Positions 33,760 to 45,313 of a stretch of DNA of 64,000 nt are shown here, one piece after another (the first letter of the stretch is position 1; each line of letters opens with the position of its first letter). The position numbers were made by a program, and so were the translations under genes. This DNA is from Adineta ricciae (lineage: Eukaryota; Rotifera; Eurotatoria; Adinetida; Adinetidae). The stretch is from positions 2,081 to 66,080 of the forward strand of contig CAJNOJ010000326.1 of assembly GCA_905250025.1 (NCBI GenBank), read 5' to 3'. The notes under the pieces are model-generated. The model did no database searches and was not told the origin of the DNA. It saw nothing but the letters and a program-made list of their open reading frames with translations.

Positions 33760-35394
33760 ATGAACGTCCGTAGTCAACTATTACGGAAAACACACAGGTC
33801 ATTTCGTTTTGGGAGTGGCCATGTGGTGACACTGACTGAAGATCAAATCAACAAAATACCGTATCTAGCTGCATTTGTGTCTTCTGCCGATTTCTTTGAA
33901 TGTGCACGCGATGGTCAAGGTTATTTCATTATTCATCCCAAAATCGATCTCGAGCCGTTTCGCTTCATCTTAGACTGGTTTCCATACCGCCACATTCGAG
34001 ATCTTTTCATTCATCTACCTGAAGACCACGATCCAATATTAACCATTCTTCATATGGATTACTTTGGCCTTCTCATCCACCGAGATCCATCTTTGGATGA
34101 AGTTGATGTGTCTTTTTTCGACACCATCACCTACAATCCCTTGAACAATTCGTACGTCGAAGTTCATCGGCCATCGCAAATGTGCGACATGGTTGTTCGA
34201 TTTGCCATCGCACTCGTTAGAGAAGCGTATGACTCGACTGATGACAAAGTGCATGAGCGAATCTATTGGTACGTTATGTTCATCACAAGTGCTTTTAGGT
34301 TGTTCCATCGAAATGTGCGTCGTCATGTGTTTAAGGTGGCTAAACGTTATTTTCGTTTGTTCAAGCCGTGCTTGATTAGGCGTCTGAATCGACTTCAAAG
34401 TAGTCAAGATAAATATGTGCGAATGAATCGAAGAGACCTCAATAATACATTTAGCGAATGGAAGCAAGCAGAAGAGAAGAACTTCAAATCACTGATTGAC
34501 AGTCATATTGCCCCAAAATCATCTTATTTTTATTCTCCTATATGGTTAGATTTTCATTTTGGTCTCTACAATTTTTGGGACAATGACCGGGAAGATCTTT
34601 TCCCACCGCAATGGAGAACTACTACACAGACACTTCTGGAACCATTATACAAAGCTTTGGTCGAAACTATCTATGATCAGATGCAAAATCAAATACGCCA
34701 ATGTGTATGGCGTGATGTATGTAAGGCTCCTTTATCCTCGCAGCTGTTTGCTGAATCTCAGAATGATGAGCCTCTACACTTTTTGGAATTACTGGGATGG
34801 GCTTCCTATAGCAACCTTTCTACTATACGAGAGAGCATGAAAAACCGACGGATTGCTCGCCATATTATCGAACAAACAATGCTTTGGAATATGTTTGCAA
34901 ATGAAGTTTCAAAAGAAGAGACACAATACCTTATCATGGACGGATTATCTCATTTGAAGTTAAAACTTGAACAGGAACATCGCCAATTAATCCATGAGAT
35001 ACAAATATTTCAAGCAGAGAGAGAGACCGAACATACCGATAGTAACTGGTGGTTTCTCTCTTTGCGGCCACTGCCTTCTTCTGGATTCGAGAGAAAGCAA
35101 CTAGAAGCATTGACGTACGAGCAGTTATTAGGCGAAGTCAACCAACCATCAATGATTATTGCAAAAATATGTGAACATTTGCTTAAAAAATTGAATGAAG
35201 CTGCTGTGAATCAAGTCACGGGATGGGTTAAAACTACATATGAAGTATATAAAATTGGTCCGAGTATTGCAAGATTCGATGTTTTACATCCTGACTCTAC
35301 GCTCTACACGAAGCAAGGGTCAGGTAATCGATATCACACGTTCAAGCCAACACCCACAAAACAGTTGCATTTTTTCAGAAATCGCTTTCGTTAA
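33760..35394 (+). CDS. BTB/POZ-like domain protein, copy B (complete)
   Basis: 544 residues in one exon, starting MNVRSQLLRKTHRSFRFGSG. The BTB/T1-like region covers residues about 20-110 (YLAAFVSSADFFECARDG, GYFIIHPKIDLEPFRFILDWF, ILHMDYFGLLIHRD). A helical middle follows with basic segments (HVFKVAKRYFRLFKPCLIRRLNRL), then a Trp-rich block absent from copy A (PIWLDFHFGLYNFWDNDRED, FPPQWRTTTQTLLEPLYKAL) and a coiled-coil-like stretch (LKLKLEQEHRQLIHEIQIFQ). No catalytic motif is seen. It may be a lineage-specific adaptor; function not assigned. Confidence 0.7.
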   Translation: MNVRSQLLRKTHRSFRFGSGHVVTLTEDQINKIPYLAAFVSSADFFECARDGQGYFIIHPKIDLEPFRFILDWFPYRHIRDLFIHLPEDHDPILTILHMDYFGLLIHRDPSLDEVDVSFFDTITYNPLNNSYVEVHRPSQMCDMVVRFAIALVREAYDSTDDKVHERIYWYVMFITSAFRLFHRNVRRHVFKVAKRYFRLFKPCLIRRLNRLQSSQDKYVRMNRRDLNNTFSEWKQAEEKNFKSLIDSHIAPKSSYFYSPIWLDFHFGLYNFWDNDREDLFPPQWRTTTQTLLEPLYKALVETIYDQMQNQIRQCVWRDVCKAPLSSQLFAESQNDEPLHFLELLGWASYSNLSTIRESMKNRRIARHIIEQTMLWNMFANEVSKEETQYLIMDGLSHLKLKLEQEHRQLIHEIQIFQAERETEHTDSNWWFLSLRPLPSSGFERKQLEALTYEQLLGEVNQPSMIIAKICEHLLKKLNEAAVNQVTGWVKTTYEVYKIGPSIARFDVLHPDSTLYTKQGSGNRYHTFKPTPTKQLHFFRNRFR

Positions 35395-36125
35395 GTGTCT
35401 TCAAACGAGAATGCGGGCGAAAGCAATACTGCAGAGGTACGCCAATATTTTGACGAATAAAAAGTTCAAACTCGATCTAAATAATGGTTAGATTTTCATA
35501 GATTCGCAGTAAAAGTGCATGTTTCTATATATTATTCAAAAATTTGTGGCTAGTGCATTTGTTCGTCATTTGAAATATATAATGTTAATAATTCTGATCA
35601 TTTGTACAAAAAAAAACAGATGAGACAATCGATTTTGAAAGTGCATATTATGACTATGATTTTTTTAAACTAAAAAGTCGACTACTTCTTGTTTTATCAT
35701 TAATTTTTGTGCTTTGATAAGCATGCGACTATCGGTATATTATTAATCCTTACTTGATTCTGCGTTAATTTCTCTATATATGCAATTCTGGCTTTTGAAG
35801 ATGTTAATATCCATATAAAGAGGCAAGTGAGCTGAACTTTTATAGGTTCTAACTACCCGAGCATTAAATTTCTAGCCGCCACCAAGGACAAGAGAAAAAG
35901 ATTTTCAGTCAGCATTGCCGCTGATGTATTTCTCGAGTTACGTCTTATTTAATAAAAATGTTCATCTGAGAGAGTTCACTCATTTTTTTTAGTTTAGGAG
36001 TAGTTGATTTGAATTCAATTTAGTGAGATGTTGCGATTATCTAACCAATTCAATACGCGATATAGATCTAGAGAAAACGAAATGAAAAAGAATTTTCATT
36101 TTATTATTTTGTCGTAGTATATAAC
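35395..36125. other. intergenic region, copy B
   Basis: AT-rich and aligned with 25355-26086. No gene supported. Confidence 0.4.
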
Positions 36126-37061
36126 ATGCAGTCCGCAAGTAAATTCAGTATATTACTTGCTTTGGAGATTCCAGCAATATTTTTTTCTATCATTATCTTT
36201 GTATACTTTGCTGCGAATCGCATGGCTCGATCAAAATTTCAAAACCATGGTTGGCTTGTTTTAGTCACTATTAGTTTCATCCAAATTGTTATCGATTTAC
36301 CCATGCCTATGAGTTTCTATTATGTGGGTCGAGTTATTCCTGCATCAGATTTATATTGCGTATGGTGGACTTGGTCTGAATTTTCCTTGAACACGATAGG
36401 TATCTTTCTTATGGCATGGATCTCAGTCGAACGGTACATATTTATTTTTTATTCCCATACAATATTTCAAGGGCGTTTTAAAAAGTGGATGTACCATTTT
36501 ATACCGATTGGCATCTGTCTCTGTTGGACACCATTCTTCTATTGTTTAGTAGTTATCATTAGTCCGTATTGTAGTCAGACATGGAGCTTTGATCTAATTA
36601 TTTGTGGTGTACCATGTTATTACATCAAAAAATCTGTCGGTGAATTTAATTTTCTTTTCAACGTTGCACTTCCTGTGTCAGTTATATTTCTGGTTAATTT
36701 ACTACTTTTAATTCGAGTGAACTATGAGAAAATATCCCGCCATCGAAGAATTAATTGGCGAAACCATCGTAAAATGATCCTTCAGCTCTGGATAATTTCG
36801 TCTATATACTTGATATGCTGGCTACCACTAATGATCACGAAGTTTGTTCAAATCACTGTTATGCCCACATTGATGGTTGACTATCTTGACATAATCCTAT
36901 TTAATGTTTACCTGGTTCCACTATTTTTGCCAATGGTATGTCTGAGCACATTGCCCAAACTCGTAAGAAAATTGACGAGATTCATTCATGAACGAAATCG
37001 GAACAAAGTTGGAGTAACGATAGTTATCGGTGTGCATCAACGCATTGGTGGTGAAAGATAA
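36126..37061 (+). CDS. rhodopsin-like 7TM receptor 1, copy B
   Basis: 311 residues, about 95% identical to the copy at 26087-27022 by eye. ERY at the end of TM3 (AWISVERYIFIF) and CWLPL in TM6 are kept. Most replacements are conservative and lie in membrane helices. The gene is convergent with the complete fucosidase gene. Confidence 0.8.
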   Translation: MQSASKFSILLALEIPAIFFSIIIFVYFAANRMARSKFQNHGWLVLVTISFIQIVIDLPMPMSFYYVGRVIPASDLYCVWWTWSEFSLNTIGIFLMAWISVERYIFIFYSHTIFQGRFKKWMYHFIPIGICLCWTPFFYCLVVIISPYCSQTWSFDLIICGVPCYYIKKSVGEFNFLFNVALPVSVIFLVNLLLLIRVNYEKISRHRRINWRNHRKMILQLWIISSIYLICWLPLMITKFVQITVMPTLMVDYLDIILFNVYLVPLFLPMVCLSTLPKLVRKLTRFIHERNRNKVGVTIVIGVHQRIGGER

Positions 37062-37360
37062 ACAGTACGCATAGGTTGTCTTACGTCTGGCTCTTTTAGC
37101 TCTGAAGTTATAATTGAAATGACGACATAAATGCAAGCTACTAAAACATCGCCGGTTTTTCTTATAGCTAAAATTGATGATTTCACTGATTCTTCGCGTC
37201 ATATAACAGCACAACGTTACTCAAAAGGGAAAAAACTGACTGCAATCGAGATTTCAGTTCTCTCTTAGAGAGAATTTTCAGCGAAGATATCTTCTGTTTC
37301 GAACAGTTTTCTCTTCTAGATGTGATGAGGAACTTTAAAATAATAAAAAGAAAATTCATT

Positions 37361-39040
37361 TCAAGCACATAAATGAACTGTAAACGATTTTAATACAGGC
37401 ACATCGACAGTTTTAGTAATATTTAATTTGACGGCTCGTACCAGTAATGTTCCTTTTTTCCACAAATCAATTTTCTTATTTCCAATACTGGTACCTGTCG
37501 CCACTTCCGTCCATTCACTTTGGTCTTTCGTGATGGCTATTAACACCGTGATAGTATAGGCACGGATCACTTGTCCACGAGTTTGATTTTCTTGAATAAC
37601 CGAACGATCAACACTGACAGGCGCATTGAACACCAGCATGTACGTCAAAAAATCAGCCGAGGAATTCTGAATACTGGGCCGGACAGAACTTCCATAACAG
37701 GAACGAATAAAATCGCCAAGTTCTTTGTAACGATTAGCATATTCAGGAGGAATAATACCCGATCGATCGGGCGTTAAATCGAGCATCAGTAAACAGTTTC
37801 GACCCACGGTTCGATGATAAACATCAATCAAATCTGGGAGAGGACGGAGTAGAACATGTGGACCCTAAAAATAGAAACCAATTCTGATTATTTCCGCATC
37901 AATTTGCTGTCTTACCCAAAACCATCGATCGAATACTTGCAAAGTTGTATCACATTCAGCTGGACAAAAAATTGGACTATTTGGATCACCTCCACCGGAG
38001 CTAGTTCCAGTTGACCAAGTTGGATCCGGTGCATGACCCAGTTCGTTTCCAATCCATCGAATAGAATTTGCCGTCACGTCACTTCCGCCAAAAACATTTG
38101 CATGCGGTTGAAGTTCGGCAAGCATTTTTGCAATGGTATCGAGTGTTCCTGGGGCAAAACTAAATGTTAATAAAGGCTGAAATGAAACTTATCTCTTTGA
38201 TTAATTAACCCTCCGTCGAACCAAATCTCTTCAAGATTTCCATAATTTGTCCATAATTCTCTCAAATGAGATAAGACGATATTAGTATAGACTTGTTGCG
38301 TAATATTTAATTGGCCCTCTTTCAACGTATCATTTTGAACCTAGTAAACAATAAGAAAGAGACTGAAAATTTCTTGGAAAGAAGTAAAACTTGCATAGCC
38401 CTGTCGAACATTGAGATAGTTGTTTATTACTGTTGAATAGTAAAAGCCAGTCTGTATTTTCTGTTTATAACAACTTTTAACAAATTCATCAAGAATATCT
38501 ACGCCTTTCACAGGTGAATAGTTGACTGTATAATTATATGGCACAACTTCTCCCGATGGATTTAATGGAAATGTAACATTCGTTGGAGAGAGGAGAAAAC
38601 CACAGTTGTGCTTGTTGATCAAGGAGAGAAAACATTTTAGAGTAAAAAAGAAAAAAAAGAACTTTCTACTTTGGCAACAAGCACAGCATATTTCGCTCCA
38701 AAATCTATCATTGTTTGAACCCAATTATCCGTAGATAGTAGATATGGATTAAATCGAGAAGTAGATGGAACTAAATCATTTGGACATGCATCGTGCTGTT
38801 CGACATAAGTCGCCATGTTGAAATGAATTAAGACGCCTAACTCCTGTGCTTGCCATTCTAATTGGTCGGGCGCTGAATTTTACAGTAGAGAATTATACAA
38901 ACTGTTTGAGATCATAAATACAAACTTGGTAAAGCGATCCGTTCGCCCGTCAATGGTGATATTCGATATCGGTGATAACGCGATGATCGTCCATCAGTCC
39001 TCAATACAAATAGCAGAAAAATACCGACCCAGATACTCAT
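37361..39040 (-). CDS. alpha-L-fucosidase (GH29), complete, six exons
   Basis: Exons on the minus strand: 38926-39040, 38670-38872, 38395-38610, 38210-38340, 37916-38159, 37361-37864. They splice in phase to 1413 nt (470 residues). The product starts with a signal peptide (MSIWVGIFLLFVL), then PLTGERIALPTPDQLEWQ and ELGVLIHFNMATY (the GH29 N-terminal substrate-site block), ENW-like STDNWVQTMIDFGAKYAVLVAK, the EIWFDGG block whose Asp is the expected nucleophile, and GRNCLLMLDLTPDRSGIIP. Introns are 50-59 nt; the one at 38341-38394 has a GC donor (GCAAGT). Likely a secreted or lysosomal enzyme removing alpha-L-fucose. The sequence is of the plant/bacterial type rather than the animal FUCA type. 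Confidence 0.88.
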
Positions 39041-39993
39041 TACTTCACACAAGAGCAAATAAACAGTTACATTTATGCTTATCACGATGCTTATCAGCCA
39101 CGTAAACAACGAAGAAAAAAAGACAAAGCTCGCTTTTTTTCTGTCCGTCAATAGAGCAACATTGAAGATGAGGGTGAGTGTCAAGCTTGATGAAATATAT
39201 AATTCATTTTAAGGTTTCTTATAAAAGAATAATCAAATTTTAGATGATTTTACTTTGAAATTGATGAGATTTCGTTGCAAAACTGAATTTCGCTAATTTT
39301 AATTGGAATTATCTGAGATTTAAGCCATCTGATGAGTCTTCTTGAGCAAAAGACGAAACGCGTCATGGCAGCTCATCTCACCCCTCACACCCTCAAGACT
39401 ATAATGTGGCTGCTGCATTATCTATAATACAGTAAACTGATAAATATGCCGTAATATCTATCAAAAGACTCGACTAGAATGAACAAAAAGTTTACTTCTC
39501 TTATCGACGTCCGCTATTATCAAAATGATCGTCGAAAGACAGTCCACCTCGACAAAACAGAACAGATGATAGTGGCGCCACACTTATTTTTTCATTCGTA
39601 TAAACGATAGATTATTCTGATTGGCGATTTATCACCTAAGTCAAGCAGTCGATCTGACTTAATTCTGTTTTAACTTATCAGTCAATCATGTTCCTTATTC
39701 CTGTTTTATTTTTCATAGTGTATCTGGGGCCATAATGTCATAAGCGAGACGAGAATATAGATGTCAGTCTCTCTCTCGTTGAAAAATATTCATTATATGC
39801 ATGTTTTTTTAATTGATTTTCAAATAAAATTAATATATAATACTAATACAACCTGTTTTTATGTGAAATAATCGTACATGAGCGACAATATTTGTTGAAT
39901 TATACGTAATATAATGCTCTGTATTTCGATTGGCCAATTAATTCTGTTCTATTATTGTATAGTTTCAGAAACTATAACGATCCATTTCTAACA
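39041..39993. other. intergenic region present only in copy B
   Basis: Contains a short CTCACCCCTCACACCCTCAAG tract near 39378-39398 (see the dispersed GAGGGT motif). Upstream of the PrsW-like gene an acceptor-like TTTCAG at 39963-39967 leaves open a 5' exon. No other gene. Confidence 0.4.
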
Positions 39994-40920
39994 ATGTTTT
40001 CTCGATGGTTATTATCATTTGATTTATCAAAAGGTTATTTTATATTAAATCTTATATTTTTATTAATAATTTTAATTTTCAATTGGAAAGCATTTTTATT
40101 TTTACCATTATTCTATATTCCAATTATTTCAATTTATTATTATTGGAAAAAATATTATGCTGATGTTGATTTTAAATTAATAGAACAAATATATATTCTA
40201 TCAAATTCAATTGGTTTTTTAATAATAATGATCATTCAAATGATTTTAGGTATTATTATTGGAATCATTTGTTTTGGTTCTAAACAATTCTTTGAATTAT
40301 ATGAAGAAATTCAAAGTCCAAATTTTACATCATATAAAGATATGAAAAATATTCATGTTGAAAAAAATTTCAATTTTTATTTATTTTTATTTTTATTATC
40401 ATTTGTAATTGCAGGTTCAATAGAAGAATTTATAAAATATAAAATAGCTGATCAATATAAAACAAATATATCATTACATTACTCAATTTATATGATAAGT
40501 TCATCATTAGGTTTTTCTACAATGGAAAATTTAACATATCAGATGTCTGCTGGATTTAATTTGAATTCAACAATATATGATTTATTGCAAACATCACTAC
40601 AACGAATATTTTTTGGTATTACATTTCATTGTTTATATTCGTATTTAGTTAGTTTAAGATTAATTCGTCGAAATATTTATAAACAATCATTATCGTTATT
40701 TGATATGATGAAATGGTCAATATTTTTACATGGAAATGCGAATTTTTGGATATTTATTATAGCAGTACATGATATTGATTCATTAAGTACAATATTAAAT
40801 GCATTTGTGGTGATATTTACAAGTGTTATTTCTTATATTATTATTAGAAGAGAAAGAAATATTCTTTTCAATTTAAATCAATATTCAAATAATGAACAAT
40901 TACAAAAGAAATCTGATTAA
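39994..40920 (+). CDS. PrsW-like intramembrane protease family protein
   Basis: 308 residues from the ATG at 39994. Multiple hydrophobic helices. The family motifs are present in order: EEFIK (residues 144-148, EExxK), FSTME (174-178, FxxxE), a His at 212 (FHCLYSYL) and a further HGNAN at 246 where HxxxD is usual. PrsW (M82/glutamic-type CAAX-like superfamily) cleaves membrane proteins in bacteria, with relatives in fungi. The gene is much more AT-rich at third positions than its neighbours and has no intron in the visible frame, consistent with transfer. Protease activity is inferred from motifs only. Confidence 0.65.
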   Translation: MFSRWLLSFDLSKGYFILNLIFLLIILIFNWKAFLFLPLFYIPIISIYYYWKKYYADVDFKLIEQIYILSNSIGFLIIMIIQMILGIIIGIICFGSKQFFELYEEIQSPNFTSYKDMKNIHVEKNFNFYLFLFLLSFVIAGSIEEFIKYKIADQYKTNISLHYSIYMISSSLGFSTMENLTYQMSAGFNLNSTIYDLLQTSLQRIFFGITFHCLYSYLVSLRLIRRNIYKQSLSLFDMMKWSIFLHGNANFWIFIIAVHDIDSLSTILNAFVVIFTSVISYIIIRRERNILFNLNQYSNNEQLQKKSD

Positions 40921-41279
40921 AGGCGTGTATTTAAATGATCAATAGAAAAATACTGAATGATCAATGAAAAATGATATATAAGTGAAACTCGAGGGTGAGG
41001 GTGAGGGTTGGTGTGTTATGAATTAAACTACCTCAATCCAGATTTCGATTCTTATTTCAAAGAATCAATCTTCAGTTGGTAAATGAAATCTGCATAGTAA
41101 AAATTTAGATAAAAAATCCCTGAAGGTGAGGGTGTGAGTGAGTTTGAAATGACGATGTAAAGGAGTTCAAATAAAGTAATCATTTCATCTGTCCACGAAT
41201 GCATATAAAACATTTCAGTAGATGTATGCGCAGAGACATGTTCAAATAAGTACGAAAAACTTATTTGAGAAGATCGTTG

Positions 41280-41350
41280 AATCAAAATCGGACTCGAACC
41301 CACATCTTCCGATAACCGGTCGGTTGCTTTACCAATTAAACTAGTTGATT
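41280..41350 (-). tRNA. tRNA-like sequence (probable pseudo-tRNA)
   Basis: 71 nt on the minus strand with acceptor AATCAAC/TTTGATT (six of seven pairs), a D-loop AATTGGTAA, anticodon arm ACCGA-CCGGTTA-TCGGA and T arm GTGGG-TTCGAGT-CCGAT with the standard TTCGA loop. The anticodon position would be GGT, but position 33 is C and position 37 is T, so it is probably decayed or SINE-derived. Confidence 0.45.
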
Positions 41351-41689
41351 TTCACTTCAGTCAGTTAATGACTACATGACGAGATATTTTCTGAGTGTAT
41401 CTTGATGCATCAGGACATAAACGAAAGTAAGATAGACTTTTTCGAATCCATGTTGCTACACGAGGACTTGAGAGATCTCATATCCATACAGATAAAATCT
41501 TCCGACATAGCAAAACAGAACTCATTATCCACGATGTACGGAAAATATCTTAAAGATATCAAGAAATATCTAAAGACAATAACGTACTTCAGGACAATAG
41601 TTAGCATGTCTTTCTATCGATTTTACATGATGAAAATAGGATATAGTATGAATTCGAATAAGGGTGGGGTGAGTGTACAAAAACATATA

Positions 41690-41759
41690 AACAGTTCCAA
41701 GCACTCACTACGCGTTTCGTCCTTGCTTAAGGGACTTATAAGGTAAGAATGGAACTGTT
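41690..41759 (-). ncRNA. degenerate hammerhead-ribozyme-like fold
   Basis: On the minus strand the outer arms AACAGTTCCA and TGGAACTGTT can pair (10 bp). Inside are CTTATAA where the hammerhead core has CTGATGA, then GTCCCTT-AAGC-AAGGAC as a stem II, then the conserved GAAAC, then GCGT-AGTGA-GTGC as a short stem III. The order and spacing match the type I hammerheads found at ends of Penelope-like elements and retrozymes. The core change makes self-cleavage unlikely. Confidence 0.45.
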
Positions 41760-43797
41760 TTATTAAAGAAAAAGAAAAAATATGGAAAAACTGAAATACA
41801 AGAATGCCGAAGAGGTGGGAAATCGTCGATGAGGCATGTAATAGATGGCGCTGTTGCAAGAAGTGTGTCTCGGAGATGTGAAAGGAATCATTTTTTGTCT
41901 AAGTGTCGAACATTGATGATGCTCTCGTCTTAAAAGTAATGATAGTGATTGGTGTAATTCATGAAACTCTACTCACAAAGAAGATCATGGTATGGGAAGA
42001 GTATTTAGAGAAGATAGAGGTTTGAAGAAGAGATGTAATCGGTTGGCAGAAAGATGACCGGATTCTGTTATATCTCTCTGGCCAGAAGGGCTTCTACCGC
42101 CACTGGGCAACGCCTTCTTCATAGCATGTTGATATATTCCATCAAACTATTCAAAGCAAAATTATTTGTTCGGTAGCAAAATATACATATCTCAAATTCA
42201 TACATGGAAACCGTGCGCCAGGCTTGATATTGAAAAATTCACATAATCTTTACTAATTTAGTATTCAGTTATGTTCGGAACGACTTCCGATTGTAACCAA
42301 TAAGAAGGAAAATGAACGTTATTTGTACACACATACCGAATACGACTTTATAGAAACGGATGAGTAATAATACGAATGTAGCACGGTCAACATGAAATAA
42401 GTAGATCACATAAGTGAAGTTGCTGAGTCATTCTCGTTCGATGCATAGAAACAAAAATCCACCGGAAAAAGGGTCATATCGATGCTATTTGTAATTCAGA
42501 ACAAACCTCGTTTACTCTTTTCCGTGATTTTTTGCCCTTAAAGAGAAGAAAATGTCCATAACAAAATGACGCCATTGCGGTGAAGCGTGGATGTATTTAG
42601 GAACAACTACTTCCGATCACATCTCTTTGCTACAGGGTCAATGGCTTTCTTCTTCGATCAATCAAACACTCACGATTTGTGTCATTGCCACTCAAATATA
42701 AAAGCTGGCTTTGAAACAAAGGATGATTTAAAAGAATTAAAAGCACAGAACTTGATCTATGTGTATCGAAGGGTGTTTTTCCACGCAGGTACCGCAGAAA
42801 TTTGCTGGAACATGGTCTGCTAGTGACTAAGCTCACATGAGTATTGAACGTAATGGACAAATAAACTAAGTCAAATCAGTAAGAACTAAAAGCAAGAGCG
42901 AACCGTGAAATGGAACGAACCCGTTTGCTGCAATGGTGAAGCGTTGACTATCAATGGTAAATACAATGGATAAAATCCTCAACAGACAGCAGTCATCGTG
43001 CATGGTGACGTATTAAAGAAGACGCTCCTTTTGCATCTACACTTCTTTCTCCAGATTTTTTACAGTTAGTCTATTAGAACGCTCCAAAATTGTATCTTTC
43101 CTATCGTTTCAAAAAGATCTAAATACTTGCTTCTAAATAAGTTACATTCTGGTAATTAAAAAACGCTGTGATATCTACGGCGTATTAACCGTCTGGACGA
43201 GGTTAGTTGTACCCATTCAAATTATCAACGACGTACTTTGACTAATCTCTTCAGTTTCTTTAAATAAACCGACATGATACGGAAATTGAAGTATTTTTTC
43301 GAAGATAAGATATGTAATCATCCGACTGAAAAGAAAAGTAATTATTTCATCTGATATACCTAAAAGACTTAAACATCTACTGGATGCGACAGTCAGAATA
43401 TAACACAACTATGAATGTATTGTACTGTTCGATATTCTGCAGCATAAGTACTGCGTCGTGTATATCGTTCCGTATCAGAGACGAATACTGGCTTTTTCAC
43501 GGTCGTAAATAGAGAGTTGTGCTTACACCCGATGTCAACAAGTAAAAAGTGAACATATTAGCAGGAGGATTGATCCCATAGAACACATAATACTTGGCAC
43601 CACAATGGTTCATTAGACTTTCAATTATTTCATGTACTTAACATTGTCGGCTTCAGTTGTATTTATAATTGGCATCCTTCCAGACTATATTCAGTCTATC
43701 ATTAGAGCATTCGTTGCTTATAATACTTTCATATTGCGTTAAGGAAAACTACGAAAACATCGTTATCTATCTCTATTTTACTTTCGAAATATTCATC

Positions 43798-44837
43798 ATG
43801 AATACTGACTATATCACTTCACTCTTATCTGCTCGATCGAAATTTGCTCTTTATGTTTCCATACCCGTCTGTGCAATTGGTTTTATCAGTGAATTATGCA
43901 GCGTCATTGTTTTTCTTAGTTTAAAAACATTTCGACAAAGTTCTTGTGCATTTTATTTAATGTCAATGGCATTATTTAATCTGATTCGATTCATTTTGAG
44001 TTCATCGTTTCTCGCAATATCAATGGCATTTCCAATCAATTTTTTGTCCGTTTCGTTCTTTTACTGTCAATTGAGGAATTTTGTTGTCGCGGCATGTAAT
44101 TTCTCTGCGCTATCCTGCTTATGTTTAGCGATCATTGATCAATATTTTGCAACATCTTCTCGCCCACGATGGCAACAATGGTCGAATACTCGAATTGCCC
44201 ACCGGGCCGTGATCATCGCTACACTGGTTTGGGCGGGGCATGCAGTTCCATTTTTTCTCTATTTCAATCAATTATCACCAGTCAATGCTGCACTTTGTAT
44301 ATCATCCAATGCAGTTCTGTATGAATATAATGTATATGTATACTATCTTACATATGGAAATCTTTTCCCATTGATTGCTGCCATTTTTGGTTTGTTAGCT
44401 TTTCGAAATGCCCGTAGTTTAACAACACGACCAAATCCACTTGTTCGACGTGAGCTGGATAAACAATTAACGACAATGGTTCTCGTGGAAATTTGCGTTT
44501 ATGTTTGTACTTATATGCCGTTTTCAATCATCTATGCTATATCATCGTTCAATACGAATAACAATCCAATTTTTCTTGCTCAATTAAAATTAGCCAATGC
44601 GATTACGTTAACACTAACTTTTCTGAGCTACGGAGTAAGTATTGTTTGTTCTCGAATCAATTAGCAATGTTTTCTTTTGTTAATTTTCTTTAGAACTCAT
44701 TTTACACATATAGTTGTGTTTCAAAACGCTTTCGTCATCAAGCCAAATACGTTTTCTACGATATGCATATGAACAGACATCGACAAAATCAAATTAAGCC
44801 AAGTCATATCGAAACTATACGTACAACCGAAGGATAG
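43798..44837 (+). CDS. rhodopsin-like 7TM receptor 2, copy B (two exons)
   Basis: Exons 43798-44634 and 44694-44837, with intron 44635-44693 (GTAAGT...TTTAG). Spliced length 326 residues, about 96-97% identical to copy A. It keeps the C-terminal SYGNSFYTYSC TM7 segment. The predicted intron and its conserved splice sites in both copies support the two-exon model. Confidence 0.8.
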
Positions 44838-45313
44838 CATTTGACTTTCGTTCTCTATTTTCTCTCAAGACAGTCGAATACATTTTATTGTGTTGTATTG
44901 TGCAATGTGAGAACCGGTTCCGTTCGATTTCATTTGGAGAACGAGAGTGAGAAATTGTTAAACGATATCTGTATTCCCACTATTATCTTCATCTATCTGA
45001 CAACCGCATCCTCATCCACACCCACCTCTTCAAATAAAAATTTCATTTGTAATAATGGACCAAATCTTCTTCCAATGAATACGAAGAAACTTTTAAGTTT
45101 CGAGAAGAACTCTCATCTGAAAACAACTCGCAAATCACCTGTGAAAAACATTTTTCTGACCTTTCCATACATTTTTACCATTATTTTTAGGATATTGTGC
45201 TCGTAATTCAGTATGGGAAAATGCAGATTATAAGCTTTTTCATTTGGTTGTTCAAACGCATCTATCACTACGATGTTTTCGTGCCCGACGAAAAGGACAA
45301 TGATATCGTCAAA

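Larger units (their letters stand above)
40921..43797. other. gene-poor region, copy B
   Basis: Holds a GAGGGT tract (40991-41009), a tRNA-like sequence (41280-41350) and a ribozyme-like fold (41690-41759). A plus-strand open frame of about 114 codons from 41405 has no recognisable domain and overlaps the ribozyme-like fold. From 42834 on the sequence aligns with copy A. Confidence 0.4.

Noticed and set aside
44841-45206. 121-codon frame after receptor 2, copy B
   Set aside because: The frame is broken in copy A and lies where the 3' UTR of the two-exon receptor is expected.
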